Shown piece after piece: positions 25,590-33,814 of a stretch of 64,000 bases of DNA. The DNA comes from JBLNDJ01 sp050261515 (GTDB lineage Bacteria; Acidobacteriota; Terriglobia; Bryobacterales; Bryobacteraceae), in NCBI GenBank assembly GCA_050261515.1, contig JBLNDJ010000048.1, positions 62,001 through 126,000 on the forward strand, in the 5' to 3' direction. Within the stretch, counting starts at the first letter, position 1. Every line of letters begins with the position of its first letter. A model generated the notes under the pieces. That model ran no database searches. It was not told where the DNA came from and worked only from the letters and a program-made list of their open reading frames with translations. The translations under genes and the position numbers were made by a program.

Positions 25590-27419
25590 CTACCAGATAT
25601 AGTCGCCGGCTTCCTCGCGCCGGTCGTAGCTGTCGAGGACGTGCACGACCCGGATTTTCTTCAGCTTCTGCGGCGAAAGCTGGCCAATGGGGATGTACAG
25701 GATGTTGCGTCCGAAGCGCGCCGCGATCGAGCGGAAGATCGAACGCGGGGGGCGCGCGGCAACGTAGACCACGTGCTTCTGCACGGAGTAATCGAGCCCG
25801 GCAAGCAGCAGCCGCTCCGGCTTCGACTCAGCAAAGTCGTAGTCCGGGTCCGACCAGACGTCGATCATCCTGCGCGGCGGCAGGCTCATCAGGAAGCCGC
25901 CGTACTCGGCGCGGCCGATGCCCGGGCCTACGGTGTGCTCAAACGGATTGGTGGAGTAGAACGCCATGTCCGACTCGTTCTGGTTCTCTCCGAGCCACGT
26001 CGTGAGGTACGTGTAGCGGTCCTCGGGGTCCTCGTCGAAGATCACGATGAGTGAAGCGACCTCGCCGGCGATCTTGTCGAACTGCCGCACGTAGATCTTG
26101 CCCTGGTACCAGTTCCGGATGGTCTCGCGCAGGTCGATTCCGTCGAGCAGCGACGACGTGAAGGGCTCGGTGTGGACGCGCTCCTCGGACAGGATGCTTC
26201 TGGCCTTTTTCTTGATCAGCCGGCCGTAGTCTTCGATGACGAGGTCCTCGGGGGGATAGGAGCAGATGGCATCGCCCTGAAACTGCTGCGCCCACTCGCC
26301 GCGCACGTTCTCCTTCTTGTGCGCCTTGAGGCCCGCCGGTTTGAGACGCCGCTTGGGGCGGAGAAGCAGCCTGCGCAGCCGGATCCTGCGCGTGTTCCGC
26401 CACATCTCCTCGCCCGTGAGATTCACGGTCTCAAGGTCGCTTTCGGCCTGCTGCGGCGGATAGCGCCCGGCGGTCTCCCACACCTCCCACGCGTAGTTGT
26501 CATCCACCACTGAGCGCGCCGCGACCACCAGATCGAAGACCCCGGCAGTGATTTCGCCGTTGGTGATGGCGAGGTTCCTCGTGTAGCGCGCGAGCATGCG
26601 CCGCTGCCAGCCTGCGACCTTCTCGCCGGCGTTCTTCTCGTACGCCTGCTCGGCCTCGGTGAGCAGGGCAAGCTGCACACGGGGGCGGTCGATCGACGCC
26701 GTATCCTCCATCTTCTCGCGGAACTGTTCGTAGCGGAACTGGAGGTACGGATACTCCGCCGTGATCTCGGCGAGCGAATCGGGATGCGGGTTGATCAGCT
26801 CGACATCGCGCCGCCGGCGGCGCCCGCGCGGGGGGTCCTGCGGCGTCTCCATCGCGTCGAGCACGGCATCGAGCAGGTTGAGCGATACGACCACCAGCAC
26901 GCTCGCCAGCGGGTCTGTGCCCTGGAGCTTCCAGGCGATGCCGGCCGCGTGCGCGGAGATGGCGTCCGACCGCGCCTGCGGATACACGCGGTACGCCTCG
27001 ACGTACTTCTCGAGGCCGATGTGCCGCAGCGAGTAGGGGTCGGGATACTGGTCCGGAATGTGGGGCCGCTCGCCCAGGTCAGGGTCGGCGAACAGCACCG
27101 CGGCGCCGGTCTCGCTCGCGCTGCGTATGGCCTCGGTGAACGGGTCGGCCGGCTCCACCGGTACGTAGACGGCGCTCTCCTCCTCCCGGTTGTCCGGATA
27201 GACGAGCACGGTCATCGCGGGCAGCCGCGCCATCGCGCGGAGGTAGGCCTGCTCGAGCGTTGCCGGCAACTCGACCGCCACCACCTGCGGCTTCGTTTCG
27301 AGAATGGCACGACGAGCTTCGAGAGCGAACTCCATGCGCCCCGGCGCCACCGGCAGATAGCGGAACCGCCCGCGTACGAGGCTTCCGGCGTCCTTGAGAA
27401 GTTCGTCGAACCCGCTCAT
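25590..27419 (-). CDS. MoxR-partner protein of unknown function (possible TraB/ChaN-like N-terminus)
   Basis: A 609-residue soluble protein coupled to a MoxR ATPase. The first ~110 residues (RRAILETKPQVVAVELPATL, MTVLVYPDNREEESAVYVPV) resemble the TraB/EreA/ChaN-like domain seen in DUF5682-type partners of MoxR ATPases; this is a similarity of pattern only. The middle is helical and basic (RGRRRRRDVELINPHPDS, RLLLRPKRRLKPAGLKAHKK). The C-terminal half (SDMAFYSTNPFEHTVGPGIG, MSLPPRRMIDVWSDPDYDFA, GRNILYIPIGQLSPQKLKKI) is unknown to me. No VWA metal site, signal peptide or membrane helix is present. The start overlaps the MoxR stop by 4 bp (ATGA). Confidence 0.7.
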   Translation of the reverse strand: MSGFDELLKDAGSLVRGRFRYLPVAPGRMEFALEARRAILETKPQVVAVELPATLEQAYLRAMARLPAMTVLVYPDNREEESAVYVPVEPADPFTEAIRSASETGAAVLFADPDLGERPHIPDQYPDPYSLRHIGLEKYVEAYRVYPQARSDAISAHAAGIAWKLQGTDPLASVLVVVSLNLLDAVLDAMETPQDPPRGRRRRRDVELINPHPDSLAEITAEYPYLQFRYEQFREKMEDTASIDRPRVQLALLTEAEQAYEKNAGEKVAGWQRRMLARYTRNLAITNGEITAGVFDLVVAARSVVDDNYAWEVWETAGRYPPQQAESDLETVNLTGEEMWRNTRRIRLRRLLLRPKRRLKPAGLKAHKKENVRGEWAQQFQGDAICSYPPEDLVIEDYGRLIKKKARSILSEERVHTEPFTSSLLDGIDLRETIRNWYQGKIYVRQFDKIAGEVASLIVIFDEDPEDRYTYLTTWLGENQNESDMAFYSTNPFEHTVGPGIGRAEYGGFLMSLPPRRMIDVWSDPDYDFAESKPERLLLAGLDYSVQKHVVYVAARPPRSIFRSIAARFGRNILYIPIGQLSPQKLKKIRVVHVLDSYDRREEAGDYIW

Positions 27420-28237
27420 CTGGTGTAGCGCAGCGCTTCCTCGCCTAACGTCTCGAGTATGGAAAGCTCGAGCGCCTGCCGCTCGTGGTCCTCGCCGGTC
27501 GCGAGGCTTTTCAGCTTCATGGCGAAGCGCGCGATGTTGATGCCGTCGCGAACGGTGTAGCGCTCTTCGGCCGCGTGCGCCTGTTGCAGGAACTCGGTGA
27601 CATATTGCAGGATGCGCTCTTCGCCGAACGGCAGGTTCTCTTTGAGGATCTGGTATTCCTCGTCGCGCTCGGGAAAATCGATCAAAATCTGCGGCTGCAG
27701 GCGGGAGTGGATGTACTCGGGCAGGTCGAAGGTGGAGGCGTCGTCGTTCATCGTGGTGACGAGCCGGAACTGCGGGTGCGCGTGAATCTTAACGCCGGCG
27801 ACGACCGATTCTACGTAGCGGCGGCTGTCGAGCAGCGGCGCCAGGCTCGCCCAGCTTCGCTCGCTCATGCGGTTTCCCTCGTCGAGGATGGCGACGCCGC
27901 CGCGGATCATCGCCGTCAGTAGCGGGGAAGCGACGTAGCGCAGCCGCGCCTCGCCTTCGATCACGGGCTGGACGATGAGGTCCTCGGGCCGCGTATCCAC
28001 GGTAGCCTGCATGATGTAGACATCGCGGCCCAGGCGTTTGGCCGCCGCGTAGGCGAGCGTGGTTTTGCCGACGCCCGGCTTACCCACCAGGCGTGGGTTC
28101 ATGGGGACATCGCTGGGATCGACGATGAGCCAGGCGGCGAGCAACTGCCGCATGACCTCTTCCTGCCCGACCCACCGGACGGGGAGTTCGTCAGAGTGAG
28201 CCAGGTGCAATTGCACGCCTTCGACGTCTGCTGTCAT
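27416..28237 (-). CDS. MoxR-type AAA+ ATPase
   Basis: A 273-residue AAA+ ATPase of the MoxR type, chaperone-like enzymes that remodel or activate partner proteins. Walker A is GKPGVGKTT, Walker B is GGVAILDEGNR, and sensor 1 is the TTMNDD stretch, followed by SRLQPQILIDFPERDEEYQI with arginine-finger candidates. A lid of helices ends the protein. I chose the ATG at 28237 (MTADVEGVQLHL), which has CATAAT 7 nt upstream; an ATG three codons earlier is possible, while the longer frame is GC-rich non-coding sequence. It is the first gene of a two-gene operon with the 609-residue protein, its probable client or partner. Confidence 0.9.
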   Translation of the reverse strand: MTADVEGVQLHLAHSDELPVRWVGQEEVMRQLLAAWLIVDPSDVPMNPRLVGKPGVGKTTLAYAAAKRLGRDVYIMQATVDTRPEDLIVQPVIEGEARLRYVASPLLTAMIRGGVAILDEGNRMSERSWASLAPLLDSRRYVESVVAGVKIHAHPQFRLVTTMNDDASTFDLPEYIHSRLQPQILIDFPERDEEYQILKENLPFGEERILQYVTEFLQQAHAAEERYTVRDGINIARFAMKLKSLATGEDHERQALELSILETLGEEALRYTR

Positions 28238-28254
28238 CACGCCCATTATGTAGG

Positions 28255-28272
28255 GCGGACCCCATGGTCCGC
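28255..28272. repeat. Short REP-like palindrome
   Basis: GCGGACC (28255-28261) and GGTCCGC (28266-28272) form a perfect 7-bp stem around CCAT, just upstream of the MoxR gene. The GTAGGGCGGACCCCATGGTCCGC form resembles dispersed palindromic repeats of high-GC bacteria. The ~135 bp from here to 28408 contains nothing else recognisable. Confidence 0.5.
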
Positions 28273-28408
28273 AGCCGGCCCCGGGGCGGGCTGTCCGGGC
28301 GCGGACTCTTGCCGGGCGCGCGCGGCTCAATTACCGAGCGGGCGTGCGCGCAACCAGAGCGGGGCGCGTCTTCAACGGAGCGGCAGAAGAGCTTCCGATA
28401 TACAGGAG

Positions 28409-28651
28409 CTAGAGTCCCGCCAGTTCCCGATCCAAGTGTGCGAGCGCAGCGGTGAGGATCTGCTTGTAACGAGGGTTGTGGGCTGCTTCGATGTCGTGGA
28501 GGACGCGCTTGCGCGAAAGCAGCAGGTCCTCTTTCTTGCGAATCAGTTCGAGTTGCCGCGCGCTGGGGAGCTTGGGCAACCGCGCGTCCCGACGCGCCGT
28601 GCGTTCCTCGATTTGGCCCTCAACCGCCTTACTTTCCCATCCACGGGCCAT
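28409..28651 (-). CDS. Small basic helical protein, unknown function
   Basis: An 80-residue protein rich in Arg, Lys, Glu and Leu, with a probable coiled coil (LELIRKKEDLLLSRKRVLHD, AALAHLDRELAGL). I recognise no named family. It is a credible gene because the start ATG has a perfect TATAAT 8 nt upstream (28660-28665), the codon pattern is normal, and no stronger frame exists on either strand. It stands alone between the MoxR promoter region and the SDR gene. Confidence 0.65.
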   Translation of the reverse strand: MARGWESKAVEGQIEERTARRDARLPKLPSARQLELIRKKEDLLLSRKRVLHDIEAAHNPRYKQILTAALAHLDRELAGL

Positions 28652-28659
28652 ACGGCTTT

Positions 28660-28665
28660 ATTATA
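28660..28665 (-). promoter_or_regulatory. Putative -10 element (TATAAT), leaderless spacing
   Basis: A perfect minus-strand TATAAT ends 8 nt before the small gene's ATG at 28651. There is no Shine-Dalgarno between them. Confidence 0.45.
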
Positions 28666-28715
28666 GAGCCCACCGTATAGGGGTGGCGCGCGCAAATTAG
28701 GGTTTTAAACAGAAG

Positions 28716-29489
28716 TTAATTCTTACCCCGCCTGCGGCTGTAGCGAAGCACAAGCGGCGTCCTTACGAAGCGCGGGAGAGCGGGCACAACCGCTACGATC
28801 GCCTTGTAAATCAAGCCGGGGACGACGAATAGTTTGCCGCGGTCAAGCCCGCGGAGCGAGGCCTGGACGACGTCTTCGGCGCGCATCCACAGCGGCCCGG
28901 GGATGGAGGAGCGATCCACGCCCATCACATCGTGAAAATCGGTGAAGGTGAAGCCGGGGCAAAGGGCTTGTATTCTTACGGGCGAGCCGGCGGTCTTCAG
29001 TTCGAGCCAGAGCCCTTCGGTGAAGCTGTTGATCCAGCACTTGGTGGCCGAGTAACTCGTGTTGCCGGCGTTTTGTATGAAGCCTGCGACCGACGACACG
29101 TTGATGATCGCGCCGCGGCCGCGCGCGGTCATGCCGGCCAGCGCGGCGTGCGTCAACCGCATGATGGCGATCACATGCAGGCGGTGCATGCGGTCCTGGC
29201 TTTCGAGATCGGCTTCCCAAAAGCGCCCGCGCGTGCCGAAGCCGGCGTTGTTCACCAGCAGTTCGAGGGCCGGCTCGGCGGCTATGCGGTCCTCGACCCG
29301 CTTGAGTTGCGCGTCATCGGCGAGGTCGGCTGCGAGGACCTCGGCGCCCCCGAGTTCGGCGGCGAGCTTTTCGAGGCGTTCCTGGCGGCGGGCGACCAGG
29401 ATCAGGCCGTAGCCGCGCGCCGCGAGAGCGCGCGCGAACGTCTCGCCGATGCCGCTCGATGCACCCGTGATCAGAGCTAACGGTTTCAT
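28716..29489 (-). CDS. Short-chain dehydrogenase/reductase (SDR)
   Basis: A 257-residue classical SDR. The cofactor motif TGASSGIG lies at residues ~8-15, NNAG near residue 83, and the catalytic Ser-Tyr-Lys appears as NVSSVAGF and SYSATKCW. The basic residues after strand 2 (LVARRQERL) favour NADPH. The C-terminal hydrophobic stretch (IYKAIVAVVPALPRF) and basic tail (RYSRRRGKN) suggest membrane association, as in DltE/YqjQ-like SDRs. I chose the ATG at 29489 because it begins at the SDR start and has GGAGG 5 nt upstream; it overlaps the preceding gene's stop (ATGA). The longer frame is the shadow of that gene. Confidence 0.92.
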   Translation of the reverse strand: MKPLALITGASSGIGETFARALAARGYGLILVARRQERLEKLAAELGGAEVLAADLADDAQLKRVEDRIAAEPALELLVNNAGFGTRGRFWEADLESQDRMHRLHVIAIMRLTHAALAGMTARGRGAIINVSSVAGFIQNAGNTSYSATKCWINSFTEGLWLELKTAGSPVRIQALCPGFTFTDFHDVMGVDRSSIPGPLWMRAEDVVQASLRGLDRGKLFVVPGLIYKAIVAVVPALPRFVRTPLVLRYSRRRGKN

Positions 29490-30508
29490 TGAGTCCTCCC
29501 AAACCATCTGCGGAACGCCATTCCCTGGGGGGTCAGGGTGCGGTCCTGGGCGTACTTGCCGAAGTGGGATGCGTCGCGTCCCCACTCGTCCTTCCGGCCG
29601 GGCTGCTCGTAGAGCACCCAATTGAAGACGTACTCGACGCCCTGGTCGAGGCTGGCGTCGGCGGCCTCCCGGAGCCGCTCGCCGCTCGGGTGCTGGTCCC
29701 AATACTCGCCGAGCTCGCCGATGATGACGCGCCTGGTGAGGCGGGCCTGCGCGGCGAATTCGCGGATCAGCACGAGCGCCCACTCGAAGCTCTTGCGCAT
29801 GGTTGCGGGGTCGAAGTTCGCGCCGACGGAATGCCAGGAGCTGTAGGACCACACATCGACACCCTTGAGCTTCGGCCCTGCCTCGACCATTCCCGAGGGC
29901 TTCCCTTCGAACTTCGGGACGACCGTGAACTCGAAGGCGCTCACGATCTCGCCGGGGTAGCCGAGCGCCTTGGCTTCCGCGCGGCCCCTGGCGATGCCGT
30001 CGAGCCGCGCCTGGTAATACTCGATGCAGCCCGGCCAGTTGCCCGCGAGGCAGTCGTTCTCGAATTCCCAGTTGGCGATGATCTTACGGCCGGGCATCCT
30101 GGCGAGTTCGAGCGTGAAGCGGCGGAACTCATCGGTAGTGGCGGCCAGGCGCGCGGCATCCACGCGGGCGGCTTTGTACCGGCCGAAGGAGGCGACGTCA
30201 TAGGCCGTGAGCATGACGACGGGGAACGCGGCGAGGAACTCGCGGTAATCGGCGCGGCGGACTTTGACGTCGAGCGGGGAATTGTCGCCCGGGTCGGACG
30301 GGTCCCACCAGGCGCCCGGACCGATGTAGACGCGGACGGCCTGGGTTGCACCGAGGCGCCTGGCGTCTTCCGCCGCGGCTGCCAGGCCGCCGGGCAGCGC
30401 GCCCCAGACGTAAACGCCGACTTTCTGGCGGAAATCGGCGGGGGTGGCGGCGTGTAGGCAGCTCGCGGCCAGCACGAAAGCCGCGAGCTGCGACGCGGAA
30501 GCCCGCAC
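29486..30508 (-). CDS. Secreted TIM-barrel, glycoside-hydrolase-like protein
   Basis: A 340-residue exported protein with a signal peptide (SQLAAFVLAASCLHAAT) and an alternating strand/helix pattern that suggests a glycosidase-type barrel. Two acidic sites stand where clan-A hydrolases carry catalytic residues: KIIANWEFEND in the middle and RVIIGELGEYWDQHP near the end. AFEFTVVP and VDVWSYSSWHS lie between them. I cannot name a GH family. It starts with GTG directly after the peptidase stop (TAG then GTG) and its stop overlaps the SDR start, so it is cotranscribed and coupled on both sides. Confidence 0.7.
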   Translation of the reverse strand: MRASASQLAAFVLAASCLHAATPADFRQKVGVYVWGALPGGLAAAAEDARRLGATQAVRVYIGPGAWWDPSDPGDNSPLDVKVRRADYREFLAAFPVVMLTAYDVASFGRYKAARVDAARLAATTDEFRRFTLELARMPGRKIIANWEFENDCLAGNWPGCIEYYQARLDGIARGRAEAKALGYPGEIVSAFEFTVVPKFEGKPSGMVEAGPKLKGVDVWSYSSWHSVGANFDPATMRKSFEWALVLIREFAAQARLTRRVIIGELGEYWDQHPSGERLREAADASLDQGVEYVFNWVLYEQPGRKDEWGRDASHFGKYAQDRTLTPQGMAFRRWFGRTQ

Positions 30509-31867
30509 CTACTTACCCACCAGCTCCATGAAGCGCGCTACGGCTTCGATGCCGCGGTAGAAGTTGGCCAGGTGGAACTTCTCGTTCGGCGAATGCAGGT
30601 TGTCGTCCGGAAGACCGAAGCCCATCAGGACGCTCGGAATGCCTAGCGACCGCTCGAACGATCCGACAATGGGAATCGAGCCGCCCGAACGGATGTAGAC
30701 GGTCTTGTTGCCGAACACCTGCTCCATGGCGGCCGCGGCGGCGCTGATGAAGTCGTTGTTCGGGTTCACCAGCGACGGCGGCGCTCCGTGGATCAGCTTC
30801 ACCTCGGCGGTGACTCCGCGCGGGGTCGCCTTCGCGACCGCGGCTTTGAACTGCGCGAAAGCCTCGTCGGGCCGCTGGTCGGCAACCAGGCGCATGCTGA
30901 TCTTCGCCACCGCGCGCGCGGGAATTACGGTCTTGGCGCCTTCGCCCGTGAAGCCGCCGCGGATGCCGTGCACTTCGAGCGTCGGCCGCGCCCAGGTCCT
31001 TTCGAACACGGTGAACCCGGGCTCGCCGGTGAGTTCGGTCGAGCCGACTTCGTTTTTGAGGTACTCCTTTTCGTTGAACGGCAGCCGCGCCCACGCCTCG
31101 GCTTCCTGCGTGCTCGGCTTCTGGACTCGATCATAGAAGCCCGGGATGTTGATTTTGCCGTCCGGTCCCTTGAGCGTGGTCAGGATCTCGGCGATGGCCT
31201 GAATCGGATTCGGCGCAACGCCCCCGTACATGCCCGAGTGCAGGTCGTGGTCCGGCCCTTGTACGGCGATCTCGGTGTAGATCATGCCGCGGAGTCCGGT
31301 GCAGATCGTGGGCAGCTCGGGCGCATACATCTCGGTGTCGCAGATGATGGCGCAATCGGCCTTGAGGCGGGCGGGCTTCGTCGCGACGTAAGCCTCGATG
31401 TGCTCGCCGCCGACTTCCTCTTCGCCTTCGAGCAGGAAGCGCACGTTGCAGGGAAGCTTGCCGTTCGTTTTGAGCAGGCTCTCGACGGCCTTGATCTGGA
31501 TGAGTGTCTGGCCCTTGTCGTCGGAGGTTCCGCGCCCGTAGATGTTGCCGTCGCGCACTTCGGGCTCGAACGGCGGCGACTTCCACTCATCGAGCGGATC
31601 GGGCGGCTGCACGTCGTAGTGCCCGTAGAACAGCAGCGTGGGCTTGCCGGGGGCGCCGAGCCAGTCGCCGTAAACGAGCGGGTTGCCCTCGCCCTCGATC
31701 AGCTCAACGTGCTCGACTCCGGCCGCCCGAAGCTGGTCGCAGGCGAACTCCGCCGCGCGGCGCACGTCGCCTTTATTTTCGGGAAACGTGCTGATCGAGG
31801 GAATCCGCAACCAGGCCTTCAGGTCTTCGAGAAACTTGTTCTTGTTCTGTTCGTAGTAGGTGGTCAT
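30509..31867 (-). CDS. M20-family dipeptidase / metallopeptidase
   Basis: A 452-residue M20/M28-type zinc peptidase that hydrolyses dipeptides or related amides. The first metal ligand and catalytic Asp are in FYGHYDVQPPDP, the second cluster in YGRGTSDDKGQ, and the general-base Glu in LEGEEEVGGEH. A dimerisation domain follows (GVAPNPIQAIAEIL, HGIRGGFTGEGAKTVIPARA) and the last His is in GFGLPDDNLHSPNE. I chose ATG at 31867 (MTTYYEQNK), preceded by a GGCGGAG ribosome-binding site. This leaves 13 bp to the fumC stop. It is the second gene in the fumC operon. Confidence 0.92.
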   Translation of the reverse strand: MTTYYEQNKNKFLEDLKAWLRIPSISTFPENKGDVRRAAEFACDQLRAAGVEHVELIEGEGNPLVYGDWLGAPGKPTLLFYGHYDVQPPDPLDEWKSPPFEPEVRDGNIYGRGTSDDKGQTLIQIKAVESLLKTNGKLPCNVRFLLEGEEEVGGEHIEAYVATKPARLKADCAIICDTEMYAPELPTICTGLRGMIYTEIAVQGPDHDLHSGMYGGVAPNPIQAIAEILTTLKGPDGKINIPGFYDRVQKPSTQEAEAWARLPFNEKEYLKNEVGSTELTGEPGFTVFERTWARPTLEVHGIRGGFTGEGAKTVIPARAVAKISMRLVADQRPDEAFAQFKAAVAKATPRGVTAEVKLIHGAPPSLVNPNNDFISAAAAAMEQVFGNKTVYIRSGGSIPIVGSFERSLGIPSVLMGFGLPDDNLHSPNEKFHLANFYRGIEAVARFMELVGK

Positions 31868-31880
31868 CTCCGCCTCTGTG

Positions 31881-33236
31881 TTACGCGCCGGCCTGCCTGG
31901 CCGGGTCGAGCAGCTCATTCAAACGCTCTTCGGGAATGCCGCTCTTCTCGCGCGCGACCTCACGGATGGTCCTTCCGGTTTCGTGCGCTTCCTTTGCCAG
32001 GGCCGCCGCCTTATCATAGCCAATCTCAAGCGCCAGCGACGTTGCCATCGCGAGCGATTGCTCGACGAACGCCGCGGCGCGCGTGCGGTCCGCTTCGAGC
32101 CCGTCCACGAGCCGCGCCTGGAAATTGCGCGTCGCCGCCGTGAGGATTGCGATCGCGTGGAGCAGATCGTGCGCCATCACCGGCATCATGACGTTCAGCT
32201 CGAAGTTGCCCGAGGCGCAGCACCAGGCGATCGTGGCGTCGTACCCGACGACTTGCGCGCACACCATCAGGACGCTTTCGGCGATCACCGGGTTTATTTT
32301 TCCCGGCATGATGCTCGATCCGGGCTGCACGGCGGGCAGCTTGATCTCGCCGATGGCCCCGAGCCACCGCAGGTCGTTCGCGATCTTGGAGAGCGCGAGC
32401 GCATAGCTCTTGAGGGCTCCGCTCAGGAACGCGACGGCGTCTTTTGCGGCCTGGGCTTCAAAGTGGTTCCTGGCCTCGCGGAACGGCAGGCGCGTGCGCT
32501 CGGCGAGAATTCGGATGGCCGCCGCGCCGAATCCCTTTGGCGCGTTGAGCCCGGTCCCGATCGCGGTGCCGCCGAGCGGGAGTTCGTAGATGCCGTCGAG
32601 CGCGCAGTGGATGCGTTCGACCGACGCCTCCACCTGCCGGGCGTATCCGCCGAACTCCTGTCCCATGCGCATCGGCACGGCGTCCTGTAAGTGCGTGCGG
32701 CCGATCTTGATGACGTCGTGGAACTCGGCGGCTTTGCGTTTGAACGCCTCGGCGAGTTGCAGCATCGCGATAAGCAGTTCGCGCCGGATTTCCTCGGCCG
32801 CGGCGACGTGGATCGCCGCGGGGATCACGTCGTTGCTCGACTGCGACCGGTTCACGTGGTCGTTCGGGTGCACCGCCGCGCCGAGAACGCCGGTGGCGAT
32901 GCGGGCGATCACCTCGTTGGCGTTCATGTTGGTAGAGGTGCCGCTGCCGGTCTGAAACACATCGACCGCGAACTGGTCGTCGTGGTCGCCGGCAATGACC
33001 TCCTCGCAGGCATGTTCGATCGCGGCGGCCACATCGTGCGGAAGCTGCCCCAATTCCTCATTGGCAGCCGCGGACGCGCCTTTGATCAACCCCAGCGCCC
33101 GCAGAAACGGCCGCGTGAACCGCATGCCGCTAATCGGAAAATTATCAACTGCGCGCGCCGTCTGCGCCCCGTAGAGCGCGTCGGCCGGAACGCGCACTTC
33201 CCCCATACTGTCGCGCTCGATCCGGTATTGCCCCAT
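31881..33236 (-). CDS. fumC: Class II fumarate hydratase
   Basis: A 451-residue fumarase of the citric acid cycle (fumarate + water to L-malate), iron-independent and homotetrameric. Diagnostic stretches are TGSGTSTNMNANEVIA, HPNDHVNRSQSSNDVIPAA, IGRTHLQDAVPMRMGQE and the superfamily signature GSSIMPGKINPV, which includes the catalytic serine loop. Aspartase shares these motifs, but the overall sequence (MGEVRVPADALYGAQTARAV) fits FumC best. TATCAT ends 6 nt before the ATG, with no ribosome-binding site. It heads a four-gene minus-strand operon. Confidence 0.93.
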   Translation of the reverse strand: MGQYRIERDSMGEVRVPADALYGAQTARAVDNFPISGMRFTRPFLRALGLIKGASAAANEELGQLPHDVAAAIEHACEEVIAGDHDDQFAVDVFQTGSGTSTNMNANEVIARIATGVLGAAVHPNDHVNRSQSSNDVIPAAIHVAAAEEIRRELLIAMLQLAEAFKRKAAEFHDVIKIGRTHLQDAVPMRMGQEFGGYARQVEASVERIHCALDGIYELPLGGTAIGTGLNAPKGFGAAAIRILAERTRLPFREARNHFEAQAAKDAVAFLSGALKSYALALSKIANDLRWLGAIGEIKLPAVQPGSSIMPGKINPVIAESVLMVCAQVVGYDATIAWCCASGNFELNVMMPVMAHDLLHAIAILTAATRNFQARLVDGLEADRTRAAAFVEQSLAMATSLALEIGYDKAAALAKEAHETGRTIREVAREKSGIPEERLNELLDPARQAGA

Positions 33237-33242
33237 GCTTTG

Positions 33243-33248
33243 ATGATA
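33243..33248 (-). promoter_or_regulatory. Putative -10 element (TATCAT), leaderless spacing
   Basis: On the minus strand TATCAT ends 6 nt before the fumC start codon. No Shine-Dalgarno is present in the gap. Confidence 0.4.
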
Positions 33249-33314
33249 GGCTCGCGCAGTCGTCAGGCGACTTTCCGGGGCCTGAGGTGAAATGGTGCTG
33301 GCCCGAGTTGTAAG

Positions 33315-33725
33315 TCAGCGGGTATTCTTGGCTGCGTAGATGCCGATCAGCAATACCCCGACCACGATCACGGCCACTTTCCACGACCGCGCAAACCCCG
33401 TGAGCGGATTCCAAACCGTTTGACGACGTACTTGCTTTACCGATTTGATGTCCGTTAGTGGTATCGGTGCCGTATGCTCGGCCAGGACGAGTTCAGTCTT
33501 GTCATACCGAATGACATGGCCCCGAATTCGTGTGCCATTTAGCAGACGCACATCAACTTCAGCATCCGGCGGGAGCCTCGAGAGTTCTTTATAGATCCTG
33601 GCCACTCGGTCCTGCCCCTGTGCTCCAAGATGTGCAGGTACCAACAAGACGGACAAGAACAACGCCAGAACTGACCGCGCCAATCTCTTGGGCATTGCGC
33701 GTTGAGCAGAGATTTTCGGGATCAT
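33315..33725 (-). CDS. Small exported/membrane protein with Sm-like core
   Basis: A 136-residue protein with an N-terminal signal or anchor (ARSVLALFLSVLLVPAHLGA) and a short beta-rich core (DAEVDVRLLNGTRIRGHVIR, VLAEHTAPIPLTDIKSVKQV) resembling the Sm/LSm pattern of surface-exposed acidobacterial proteins. A C-terminal transmembrane helix (WKVAVIVVGVLLIGIYAAK) and a basic tail follow. Function is unknown. The ATG at 33725 has AGGAG 3 nt upstream; an internal ATG at 33695 is possible. The gene is divergent from the DHDPS-family gene. Confidence 0.75.
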   Translation of the reverse strand: MIPKISAQRAMPKRLARSVLALFLSVLLVPAHLGAQGQDRVARIYKELSRLPPDAEVDVRLLNGTRIRGHVIRYDKTELVLAEHTAPIPLTDIKSVKQVRRQTVWNPLTGFARSWKVAVIVVGVLLIGIYAAKNTR

Positions 33726-33802
33726 CGACTCCTAAGTGTAAACGCGAGCGGTCGGCGACACCGGGCCGCCCGATCAAATTCCCCGGTCGCTCGGGTAAGA
33801 CA

Positions 33803-33808
33803 TACAAT
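33803..33808 (+). promoter_or_regulatory. Putative -10 element (TACAAT), leaderless spacing
   Basis: TACAAT ends 6 nt before the ATG at 33815. A GAGG lies 2 nt from the start, too close to act as a normal ribosome-binding site. Confidence 0.4.
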
Positions 33809-33814
33809 GAGGTC

